A DNA stretch of 9,084 nucleotides from Flavobacteriaceae bacterium (GTDB lineage: Bacteria > Bacteroidota > Bacteroidia > Flavobacteriales > Flavobacteriaceae): contig JABAYZ010000173.1 in NCBI GenBank assembly GCA_018608735.1, positions 1 through 9,084 on the forward strand, read 5' to 3'. Below are positions 1 to 8,800 of the stretch, piece after piece (the first letter of the stretch is position 1; each line of letters starts with the position of its first letter). The notes below the pieces were generated by a model. That model made no database searches. It was given only the letters and a program-made list of their open reading frames with translations, and had not been told where the DNA came from. Both the position numbers and the translations under genes were made by a program.

Positions 1-637
1 GCCCTAACGAATAATCTATAGGACAGCCTTCCCAGTAAGGATATAGGTTAGCTAATATAATATCAGAGTGCTCTACAATAATTGGATGACGAGAAAACTC
101 ATAATACGCGTCTACATAACCTATGGGAATGTTTAACCCCGCTAAGGCTTTTCTTACGCGTTTCATGTAACCTATTAACTCGTCTAAAGTTAAGTCGTCA
201 CGATACAAAACCTCGTTACCTACTGCAGCGACATCTACATGCCCTGCTTTTGCTAGTGCAATTAGGCCTTCAATTTCTTTTTCGTTTTCTTCTTTATCAT
301 CACCAAGCCAGGCACCAACTAAGGTTTTTAACCCATGTTTTTTAGCCGCAACAGGAACAAATTCATTTCCCTCTATACACGAAAATGAACGGATTGCGCC
401 TACATAAGGTTTTAAAATTTTTACACGACGCTCTACTTGCTCCATACTAATTTCATCACCTGGTTTTTGACCGTCTTCGTACATACTAAAGCAAATACCA
501 TGCATACCATCTTGGATGGTTTTACGCCATTGGCTTTTTAAATCTTCTAACGAATCTTGAGAGGTGTCTATACCATTGGTGGCAATTTGACTGTAATCAT
601 TTTTAGGCTTGTGATAGGATTCTTCTCTGTACGACAT
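1..637 (-). CDS. GH17 family beta-1,3-glucanase-like enzyme, cytosolic, C-terminus cut by window edge
   Basis: Reading leftwards from the ATG at 637-635, 212 codons stay open to the window edge, so the C-terminus is missing. The start is MSYREESYHK, with no hydrophobic segment, so the enzyme should stay in the cytoplasm. GH17 hallmarks are visible: RSFSC with EGNE (residues 83-92), VGAWLGDD (107-114) and VGNE (139-142), where Glu142 is the expected acid/base. The nucleophile motif (ETGW type) would lie beyond the edge. GH17 enzymes are retaining beta-1,3-glucanases or glucanosyltransferases; which activity this one has cannot be read here. It starts 15 nt after the stop of the transporter-GH17 fusion and is about 54% identical by eye to that fusion's enzyme domain. 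It is probably the last or a late gene of a laminarin operon. Family assignment is firm; substrate is inferred from context. Confidence 0.9.
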   Translation of the reverse strand, partial: MSYREESYHKPKNDYSQIATNGIDTSQDSLEDLKSQWRKTIQDGMHGICFSMYEDGQKPGDEISMEQVERRVKILKPYVGAIRSFSCIEGNEFVPVAAKKHGLKTLVGAWLGDDKEENEKEIEGLIALAKAGHVDVAAVGNEVLYRDDLTLDELIGYMKRVRKALAGLNIPIGYVDAYYEFSRHPIIVEHSDIILANLYPYWEGCPIDYSLG

Positions 638-652
638 TTCTAATATAATTTA

Positions 653-3004
653 CTATTGGTTAAATTTTAATTTTTCGTTTTTATCCCAAATTCCCCATCG
701 TGCTCCTACATCTCCTTCGTGGTGTACTTTCCAAGACTCATCAAATGATGAAAAATAGAATAGTGGTATTTCATTGTTTTTTGCCCAATTGATCGTATCT
801 ATAAAATACTTCATTGCATTAATTTCTGTTGGTATTGCTGATTTTAAAGTATCGCCTTGATTTGGCCAGCCTGTTTCTGTAATAATGACAGGTTTCCCAT
901 TGGCTACTTGTTGTGTCACAGCATACATTTGTTTTAAATAAGTTGCAGATTGATCTATATTACAGCCTTCCCAAAACGGATAGCAATTTACTAAAATAAC
1001 GTCACATGCGTCTATAAGTTGTGATCTTTCTACAAACTGATAATAGGCATCGACATAACCTACAGGAATGCCGGGTAATGCTTCTTTTACTCTATTGATG
1101 TAAGTAATCAATTCTTCTTCGGTCAGCTCTTCACGCATTAAGGATTCATTGCCTACAACTGCTATATCTACCAACCCCGATTTTCCAAGTTTTATGAGTG
1201 CTGTAAGCTCTTTTTCGTTTTGTGCTTTATCGTCACCAATCCAAGCACCAACCATGGTCTTGAGTTTATTTTGATGTGCTGCTTTTGGAATGTGCTCATT
1301 GCCCTCTGTACAAGAAAAAGAACGCACCCATTTGGTATGAGGAGTTATCACATTCATACGTTGGCTGATTTGCGCCTCAGATAACTGATCCCCAATATTT
1401 TGTCCTTCTAAATACGGACTAAAACACAAACCATGTAACCCATTATCTAATGTTTTAGAAAATAAGGCTTTGATGTCTGCATCTGTTTTTGATGAAAAAT
1501 CAATATCCGATGAGTTATCTATTTGTAAATCGGAGCTTAGCAAGGACGCGAGTTTGTCTGTTTGATAAAACGATGTTGGTAGTTGTTTTCTTTTCGCTAG
1601 TTGTCCACTAATCTCCACCGCTTTTTCTTCTGTAAGGTCATAATCACGCATTACCCACATTGCGATTACAGTTCCTAATATTGGAAAACCAGAAAAGAAT
1701 ACACGCAACCCAATGATAGCTCCTTCTTGTTCAGTCGAAGCAATCCCTTCTTGAAAACCAAAAATCGTCAGAATAACTCCACTCAAAGCACCCGCAATTG
1801 CAAAACCAAATTTGACCATCCACCAGTAAATTGCGCCAAAGATACCTTCTCTTCGTTTTCCTGTATTCAACTCGTCTAAATCAATCACATCTGAAGTCAT
1901 AGACATCATTAGCGTGAATAAACTTCCTATTCCAAAAGAAAAGAACGGAAGCGCAAAAATAAACATATAAGGCTTGCCTGGAATTAACAAAAACCAAAGC
2001 ATTATATACCCAATTATAGAAATACCTTGAGACCATAAAAATGCATTTTTCTTTCCCAATTTACGAGACATCCAAGTGACAATTGGAATAACGATAAAGG
2101 TTGTGGAAAGGGCTCCTAAACATCCAAACAAGGAAGGCCAGTATCCTGCATTTGCAGCTTCGGCATCTCCATTAAAGAGTTGATATACGATTACAAAAAA
2201 GGTAAATGTAGCAACGGTATTGAACGCATTAAAAATCAAAAAAGTTGAAATACACAATTTTCGAAACGGCTTAATTTTTAACGCTTCTTTAAAGCCTAAC
2301 TTAATTTCATTAAAACTGCCTTTGATATTACTCAGTGATAAATCGGCATAATCTTCATCTAGGGTCGATTTACTTTTAATAAAAATAGCAGGTACCATTG
2401 CCACAAACATTAAAATACCACCAACCCAAATAGCTAGAGTTCGTGTCGCTTCTTCTGCCGTAGCAAACCAGCCATCATCTCCATTAAGATACATGATTAC
2501 CCAAAACCATGGCGCTATAACCCAGGCCCATTGCCCTATCCATTGTGCAACTGCCATGATGCTTGTACGTTCGTGAAAATCATCGCTCATCTCATACCCC
2601 ATGGCCACATAAGGAACACTAAAAATAGTGAGTCCCAAATAAAAAATAAAAGACCAAAACATAAAATAAGCAAAGTTATAATTCACTCCGCTACCTATAT
2701 GTAATTGCCACATGATGGCAAAGGATATTCCCATCACAATGGCGCCAATAAACACATATTGTTTACGTCGACCCCATTTAGATTTGGTATTATCTGATAT
2801 AAACCCCATAATTGGATCTGTAAAAGAATCAAATATTCTAGGAAAAAAGTATATGATTCCCCACATCCACCCTGGAAATCCTAGGTTTTGAACCAAAACT
2901 ACCATAAAAATTCCAAGCGCTGCTGGAAACATTTGGTTAGCGAGCATTCCTAACCCAAAGGCAATTTTTTGACCTAAGGGGACTTTGTTAAGGGTGTTAG
3001 ACAT
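653..3004 (-). CDS. GPH-family sugar:cation symporter fused to a C-terminal GH17 domain
   Basis: One uninterrupted 783-residue frame joins two proteins. Residues 1-455 form a complete MelB-like carrier with about 12 hydrophobic segments. They include the family signatures PRIFDSFTDP (55-64) and DNTKSKWGRRK (71-81), and in the second half SDVIDLDELNTGKRREG (371-387). Residues 453-473 (RDYDLTEEKAVEI...) look like the normal cytosolic tail of GPH carriers. After a polar linker (about 474-515), residues 516-783 are a GH17 domain with VVGNE (616-620; acid/base Glu620), ITETGWP (708-714; nucleophile Glu710) and FDESWK (754-759), so both catalytic residues are present. With 12 helices both termini face the cytosol, placing the enzyme at the exit of the carrier. 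It starts 42 nt after the GH30 gene. Likely role: import of laminari-oligosaccharides coupled to their cleavage or transglycosylation. Substrate and activity are inferred. Confidence 0.92.
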   Translation of the reverse strand: MSNTLNKVPLGQKIAFGLGMLANQMFPAALGIFMVVLVQNLGFPGWMWGIIYFFPRIFDSFTDPIMGFISDNTKSKWGRRKQYVFIGAIVMGISFAIMWQLHIGSGVNYNFAYFMFWSFIFYLGLTIFSVPYVAMGYEMSDDFHERTSIMAVAQWIGQWAWVIAPWFWVIMYLNGDDGWFATAEEATRTLAIWVGGILMFVAMVPAIFIKSKSTLDEDYADLSLSNIKGSFNEIKLGFKEALKIKPFRKLCISTFLIFNAFNTVATFTFFVIVYQLFNGDAEAANAGYWPSLFGCLGALSTTFIVIPIVTWMSRKLGKKNAFLWSQGISIIGYIMLWFLLIPGKPYMFIFALPFFSFGIGSLFTLMMSMTSDVIDLDELNTGKRREGIFGAIYWWMVKFGFAIAGALSGVILTIFGFQEGIASTEQEGAIIGLRVFFSGFPILGTVIAMWVMRDYDLTEEKAVEISGQLAKRKQLPTSFYQTDKLASLLSSDLQIDNSSDIDFSSKTDADIKALFSKTLDNGLHGLCFSPYLEGQNIGDQLSEAQISQRMNVITPHTKWVRSFSCTEGNEHIPKAAHQNKLKTMVGAWIGDDKAQNEKELTALIKLGKSGLVDIAVVGNESLMREELTEEELITYINRVKEALPGIPVGYVDAYYQFVERSQLIDACDVILVNCYPFWEGCNIDQSATYLKQMYAVTQQVANGKPVIITETGWPNQGDTLKSAIPTEINAMKYFIDTINWAKNNEIPLFYFSSFDESWKVHHEGDVGARWGIWDKNEKLKFNQ

Positions 3005-3046
3005 AATGTGTTGGTTTTAGTTTGTGTGTAGGTTAGTATGTGTATG
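3005..3046 (-). other. Intercistronic spacer without any G on the mRNA strand
   Basis: This is the longest gap between genes in the window (42 nt), between the GH30 stop and the ATG of the transporter fusion. The plus strand has no C here, so the transcript has no G. The G-free run extends through 3003-3075, including the last codons of GH30. A Shine-Dalgarno site and a stable G-C hairpin are both impossible, so the fusion gene should be translated from an unstructured A/C-rich leader. No flavobacterial promoter motif (TAnnTTTG) is seen. Confidence 0.6.
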
Positions 3047-4534
3047 TTATTGTGATATTATTATAGATTGAATAGCTTGTGGTTGTATTGTTATTAATTT
3101 TGATGTTTCTCCTAAAGAAAGCTCAAAGGTTTTTAATGTATTTCCTTCATTAAAGACCACTACAGCAATAGACCCATCTGGGTTATGTGCAGCAGTGACT
3201 TGTAAGTCTGTATCCGATTTTTCTAAACCAATTACTTTTGCACCTGGTCGAATATATTTACTAAAATGTGCCATAGTGTAATACAATGGCGTAAAGTATA
3301 CTTCGTCGTTTTCTGGATCGACAATTACTGGAGCTACACACCAGTTTTCAAACCAGTTTGGTCCGCCTTGTCTATCCAAGACCATGTTCCAATCTACCCA
3401 GCCATCGACCCAGTTATTTAGGCATCCAATAATGTCTCGTGCATATCTGTTGACTGGTGCATATTTTGGGTGTAAATATTTCTTTGCGGGTTCTCTCCAA
3501 TCATAACCCCAATCGGTAGCTTTCTTACTCCAATACCATTTATCATCTTGCCACTGCGGGATTTCAGAATCTACACAGCCTTCGGTTTCAATTAAATATT
3601 TATCAGGTGCTTTCTCATGCGCATACTGTAATGCTTCAGGGAAAAAATCATAGGTACTTTCATACCAATGAATAGCAGTTCCTGAGAAGTATTTAGAAGA
3701 GGCTTCATCTTTGTACATGTCATCTACCCATTCTTTTAAGCCATCTCTATTTTGATCGTATCCTAAAATTTTAATAGCTGATTTTCCTACTTCTTCTAAT
3801 TTTGGTCCTAAATAATTTTGAACAAAATCGGTTTCTTCTTCTGGAGAAAAGTGCATACTCTCCCAGTTGTTACCATTGCCATGTGGCTCATTTACGGGAG
3901 TTAGTCCCCAAATATCAATACCCTCGTTTTTATAGGCTTCTAAATATTTTGAAAAATATAACGCAAACGCACTATAGTACTCTGGTAATAATTTACCACC
4001 AACATAGTTTTTATTGTCTTTCATCCATGGCGGGGCGGTCCAAGGCGATGCGATAATGTTAAAGCCCTCTTTTGAGATGGCCATTGCTTCTTTGATCATT
4101 GGAATTAGATCGTCTTTATCTTCTTGTATACTAAAATGTTTTAACTCTAGATCATCGGCGATTGGCGCATAGGTGTAATTGTTTAATGAAAAATCACAAG
4201 AACTGATATGAGTACGGGTGAGTGTGTAATTGGCCCCATCTTCGCTGAAATAAGCGTTGAGTATGGTATCTCTATTTTTTTTACTCAAACGATTTAGTAA
4301 ATAGGCCGAAGATTCAGTAAATGAGCCTCCAAAACCAGTGATGGTTTGATATATTTTGTCTGGATTTAGTTTAATTTTTGAGGGAGTTTCAGAAGTTTCA
4401 AACTCTGAAATTTCAGTCAATTTATTTCCTTGAGCAGATGTTTCATAAACAATAACTTCTAAGGGTTTGTTTGAGGTACAAGCTGTGAGCATTATTAATA
4501 AAATTAAAAAATGATTTGGTTTTAAATGTTTCAT
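3047..4534 (-). CDS. GH30 family glucanase/glucosidase lipoprotein, likely beta-1,6-active on laminarin
   Basis: This is a 495-residue GH30 enzyme. The ATG at 4534 begins a lipoprotein signal peptide (hydrophobic FLILLIML, lipobox LTAC, lipidated Cys19), so it is anchored in a membrane outside the cytoplasm. The catalytic domain opens with TITGFGGSFTESSA (64-77), the GH30 first-strand motif. It continues with SPWTAPPWMK (163-172), TPVNEP (212-217; acid/base Glu216) and LIETEGC (314-320; nucleophile Glu318, at the position of the human glucocerebrosidase SEAC motif). WVDWNMVLD (379-387) and a C-terminal beta-rich part (about 430-495) complete the usual GH30 layout. GH30 members include beta-1,6-glucanases and beta-glucosidases, and marine flavobacterial GH30 enzymes remove the beta-1,6 branches of laminarin; that activity is inferred here from the GH17 and phosphorylase neighbours. 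It begins 1 nt after the upstream GH17 stop, suggesting translational coupling. Confidence 0.92.
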   Translation of the reverse strand: MKHLKPNHFLILLIMLTACTSNKPLEVIVYETSAQGNKLTEISEFETSETPSKIKLNPDKIYQTITGFGGSFTESSAYLLNRLSKKNRDTILNAYFSEDGANYTLTRTHISSCDFSLNNYTYAPIADDLELKHFSIQEDKDDLIPMIKEAMAISKEGFNIIASPWTAPPWMKDNKNYVGGKLLPEYYSAFALYFSKYLEAYKNEGIDIWGLTPVNEPHGNGNNWESMHFSPEEETDFVQNYLGPKLEEVGKSAIKILGYDQNRDGLKEWVDDMYKDEASSKYFSGTAIHWYESTYDFFPEALQYAHEKAPDKYLIETEGCVDSEIPQWQDDKWYWSKKATDWGYDWREPAKKYLHPKYAPVNRYARDIIGCLNNWVDGWVDWNMVLDRQGGPNWFENWCVAPVIVDPENDEVYFTPLYYTMAHFSKYIRPGAKVIGLEKSDTDLQVTAAHNPDGSIAVVVFNEGNTLKTFELSLGETSKLITIQPQAIQSIIISQ

Positions 4535-4535
4535 C

Positions 4536-5828
4536 TTAATGGTTCTTTATGAGTTCTGATTTTACAGGAGGTAATTCTACTTCGAGCAATAAGGCGTCTT
4601 TATTGCCATTATAGGTTTTAGTGATTGGTTTTCCGTTTCGAGTCAGTCCATCAAAAACCCCTTGATCTACCAAGTCCCATAGTACATATTTGGCTTTGCC
4701 CTCAACTGTGAATAATCCAAAATAGTTCTCAGATCCGCCCTTGTTGTGAGCATCTTTCCAGGGTTCATCAAAGGCTTCAAAATAGAAGCACGACATATTA
4801 TTTTGGTTGGTCCATTGGCGCATATTGTTATAAAAAAGAGCTTCCTTGTATTCATCGGTAGCTTTTGAGCCTTTTGAACCATAAAACCCATTAGACGCAC
4901 TCGCCCAACCTGTTTCACCAATGTGTATGGGTTTACTAATTCCTAAACTTTTCATGTAGTTTGCTACACTATCATGTTGTGAGGCAGCATATTTTGTTGC
5001 CCGATTCATGGCAATGTCTATTCGTTTCAAACTAGACAGCTCTATTTCTTCACCAAAAACGCCCCAAAAAACTGGGTTATAATGTGTGTCGTGCATAGGA
5101 TAGGTATGTACAGATACGTAATCCACAGCTTTTATTAATTTTGTAAGATCATCTGTATGGTATTGTGGGTCTCCTCCACCCCATGACGCAAAATTATCTG
5201 AACTAGTAATCCAAATATCTTTTGGTAACTTTCCTGTTTGTTTTAAGGCTTGCAAATGTGAAACCCATTTTAAAATCACATTAGGTTGTACAAAATATGA
5301 TGTTGCCCATTTGACCATGGCCTCGTTCCCAACAGCAATAATTTTTACAATATCTGGATATTGATTTGCCAACGCTACCGCACGATTAATTTCTTCAGCA
5401 TTCTGTGCGCTTTCGACATTGTGGTTTACTGGCCTATCAGTCCAAGCATTTAAACAATCCATCCAAGCCCCTAACATTAAATACATTTCAAAGTTAGAGT
5501 CCTCTTTTTTCAATTCGCGTATCGCTTTCAAAATGTTTGAAGTGTGGGCTAGCTGAACATTGTATGTTCTTAATACTCGAATGTTCATCGCATGAAGAAT
5601 TCTCATGTCTTCTTTTAACTCTTCAATAGTGGGTTGAAAATCTCTTGATGATTTTCGATACCCACCATAAGAAATAGCCAAATAGTCTGAATTTCCTAAT
5701 ATATCTTTAGCAGTCACTTCTTTTTCTATTTTATCGATGGTTCTATGTTCTTTTGGTTGATGTTCTTTACAGGACATTACGAGAAAAACAAGCAGTACTA
5801 AGTTTAATATGTATGTTGTTTTTCTCAT
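4536..5828 (-). CDS. GH17 family beta-1,3-glucanase lipoprotein
   Basis: This is a 430-residue extracytoplasmic GH17 enzyme. The ATG at 5828 gives a short basic N-terminus, a hydrophobic core (ILNLVLLVFLVM) and the lipobox VMSC, with Cys20 as the lipidated residue. Cys20 is followed by KEHQPKEH, partly like the charged export signal of surface lipoproteins in Bacteroidetes. The barrel contains YGGYRKS (54-60), VLRTYN (85-90), IIAVGNEA (163-170; acid/base Glu169), SVHTYPMHD (239-247), HIGETGW (302-308; nucleophile Glu305) and EAFDEPWK (351-358). Both catalytic residues are intact and the length is normal. It is only distantly similar to the two cytosolic GH17 proteins of the window. Expected role: endo-cleavage of the beta-1,3 backbone of laminarin before import. 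It lies 15 nt after the phosphorylase stop and 1 nt before the GH30 start, in one operon. Confidence 0.93.
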   Translation of the reverse strand: MRKTTYILNLVLLVFLVMSCKEHQPKEHRTIDKIEKEVTAKDILGNSDYLAISYGGYRKSSRDFQPTIEELKEDMRILHAMNIRVLRTYNVQLAHTSNILKAIRELKKEDSNFEMYLMLGAWMDCLNAWTDRPVNHNVESAQNAEEINRAVALANQYPDIVKIIAVGNEAMVKWATSYFVQPNVILKWVSHLQALKQTGKLPKDIWITSSDNFASWGGGDPQYHTDDLTKLIKAVDYVSVHTYPMHDTHYNPVFWGVFGEEIELSSLKRIDIAMNRATKYAASQHDSVANYMKSLGISKPIHIGETGWASASNGFYGSKGSKATDEYKEALFYNNMRQWTNQNNMSCFYFEAFDEPWKDAHNKGGSENYFGLFTVEGKAKYVLWDLVDQGVFDGLTRNGKPITKTYNGNKDALLLEVELPPVKSELIKNH

Positions 5829-5843
5829 AAAATCATATAAATA

Positions 5844-8800
5844 CTATTTTAATCGGCTCTTGTTAATGTGTACGTTTATTTGAATAACTTCGCTATCACG
5901 ATTAAATACATGTTCGCTTATTGTTGTATCTAAGCTTAACGTTTCAAAGGTTTTTGTAGTTCCATTACTCAAATTTACTGACAAACCATCTTCTTCTGAA
6001 ATGGTATAGATTACAGGAACTTGACAATACGTAAAACACAATGAATCCTTAGAAATCAAAATGCTGTCCTGTTTATTTGGAATAGCGATATAATTAAATA
6101 TTTTACTTTCTTGTAAAAATTCATTTTTTCGTAGCAAACACGGATTAAATCCTAGTTTACCCTCTGAAACCACAACCCCCAATTCACCAAATCGAGATAG
6201 GACATCTTCTTTTACTTGACCTGTCATTCCAGGTTGTTGTGCGCCTTTTCCTGCTGGTGTATGCGAATACGGATCGGTTGGGAAAGCACCGTATAATTTT
6301 GGCGATTTATGAACACCGATACCTGCATTTATTTCGTAGTAGTGATCGAGTAAGTTACCAATAGAAGTGCCGTTTTGTTCTGTAGCAATTGCTGACGTAC
6401 AGGTTTCTAAAACTGCCAATTGTAATTTGGATACCATATGCCAGTATATAGAGCCTAAACCTTCATAGCCATAAAATGTTCCTGAACGGCCTGTAAAGGC
6501 TTTGTGATTAAAGACATCTTCGAAAATTTGAAGAACTTTTGGAGTTTCCTGAGCTATTAGCTCGGAATAAGCCGTTTCAGAAAGCTCTGCCAAAGCTACT
6601 TTAAGGTCATTAGCGTTTTTAAAGTTGCCATTAAAATGACATACACCATTAACGTCTTTCTCTAAAATTTGTACATTTCCATCAGCAACTAGTTGTTGTA
6701 AAAGTTTTGATGTTGAAATGGCTGCAGCTGAAATCGTGTTTCGCTCAATAAATCCTTTTAATTCTTTATAAGGATATAATAGATAACTGTATTGATCAGG
6801 ACGGAAAAGTTTACTACTCTTCATCGCATTTAAGACTGATAATGAGTCTTCACTAGATAAATATTTTGAACTTAATACCGCAACTTGTCCTTCTAACATT
6901 TCATCTAAATATGAAATTGAAACGCTATTATTGTCGTTTACAGTCATTAAATTATACGCATGGTACAAATTATCTTCTCGTTTATTGACATTTATAGAAT
7001 GTTCTAAGTATTGAAGACTGATTTGAATAAAGTCTTTTAGATCACTAATTGAAATATTCTCTTTTCTTCCAGAAAAAGCATGGGTATAAATTTGATCTCT
7101 ATATGTGCTTCCAGCAGCGCCTAGAGCATCTAAAATTAGTTTTCGATCTGTATCGTTGACACGTCCCGATAGTAAGTTTTGGTTGTCCTTAAAGGTCGAT
7201 AAAATCGCATTGAAAAATGCTACTAGCTCTTTGGATACCTCTACAGTTTCCAAATTAGTTTGAACTATAACGGTATCAAAGAATTTTAGAAAACGTCGTA
7301 AGTAGTATAGCGTTACCATAGAAACACCACTACCCACTAAGGCATTGTTGGCATCATTCCATTCTGGACGTTGTGTATTCATCCAAATTCCACCTTCTGG
7401 AATAAAGTTAGATAGTTTTGCTAAGGTCGTTGCAAGGATTTTTTCAATGAAATTAACTTTCACGATAAATCGGTTTTCATCTCTAAGTAAAGCACCATCG
7501 GCGCCAAGTTCTACACGTTGTTCTCTGATTTTATGATCTAATGCTTCATCAAATTCAATGGTGTCTTTCGGATTTTCAAGCAAGGCTTCGTAGCTTTTGA
7601 TTTTGTAGGGTACATTTGCATATACAAACAAATCTTTATCAAAAAGCGTTGATAATTTTTTGGGTTGATGTTTTTCAATAAACTCTAAAAACTTCAGTAA
7701 ATAAATCACTTGATGATCACCCCAATAACCAATGTATGACCATGGATCATCTGGCTCAATAGTTTCCCAATCAAAACCACCTTTTGTAACACGGTATGGA
7801 TTGTAGCCATCAAAAGTAGTGGCGTTTAAAAACTTATGAATCATACTTTCAATAAACGCAGGATATGAATGTGCTAGTGCTTCCCAGTTTTGGAAAATAT
7901 CACGCCAGTTTCCTTCGTAATCTAAGATTTTTGAACCGTCAATTTCACTTTTGGTGTTGATTGAAAATTTGTTCCATGGACGACTAGGGTCTCCATGTCG
8001 ACGGCTAAATTTTAATGGCATATATTCAAAACACAAACGTCTAAAGTTGGTGTCATCGACTTCATATGCTAATTCTTGTAATAAGGAAAGTGAGAAAATC
8101 TCAGGAAGTTTTCCAACACTTTCTTCTGTTGTTCTTGCAACTTTTTTATTGGCTTTTAAAAGGTAATTTTTAAAATCCCATTTTTCTATTTGATAGTTAT
8201 TATCGAAAATTCCACCTCTCATAATATTAAACAGGGTGTTCGCAAAATGACGAGTATCTCTAAATTTGTCTGCTGAAAGTTGTAGGCCATCAGAAGCCGC
8301 ATTTAAAGCGATAAGACGTGTCGTTCCTTTTTCAATTTTTTCGTTGATCAATTCAACTAAACCATCGTTAGTTTTAATTTGATTAACCAGTTTTGCAATC
8401 GCAGAATGATTTTTATTAACCTCAGCAACTAGTAGCCATTCTTTAGATTCTTTTGCCGCCAATACAATTTTTGAATTGATGAAATAGGCGCCTTTTTCAG
8501 CTTTAACATCAGTCTCTTGTGAGAGTTGGTGTTGTTTTCTGAAACGATCCAACTGTAATGAAGATAATAGGTATTTAGCATTCTCTAACCCTAAAGACCA
8601 AACAACATTTGCTTTTAAGGCTTCGCTAGGCTCCGCTTTATCAACTATGATGGCACTTAAGGCATAGATCCCTAATCCGGAACTTTGTTCCAACTCACTT
8701 CGTTTATAGGCATCAACTAAATTACTACTTGAATTTTGTAAATCACTACCAACGCCGTAAGGCAAAATGTTTTGAATACCATCCAATACATTGATTTCAA

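Noticed and set aside
82..345. Open frame of 87 codons on the plus strand.
   Set aside because: It lies fully antisense to the clearly coding GH17 gene, has low-complexity Leu/His/Arg-rich content and no recognisable domain.
1460..1640. The transporter-GH17 junction as a possible sequencing or assembly error that merged two genes.
   Set aside because: The frame is continuous, the linker is polar and protein-like, and homology to the N-terminal extension of the next gene continues through it. No start codon with a sensible spacer marks a separate gene. An error cannot be fully excluded without reads.
3005..3046. Possible internal promoter or terminator in the largest gap.
   Set aside because: No TAnnTTTG box is present, and the absence of G on the transcript rules out a G-C stem.
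3802..4056. Plus-strand open frame of 84 codons.
   Set aside because: It is antisense to the GH30 catalytic region, has no domain and is typical of the complement of an AT-rich gene.
4667..4921. Second minus-strand frame inside the GH17 lipoprotein gene.
   Set aside because: It is out of frame with a gene whose catalytic motifs are all intact; this is a shadow frame.
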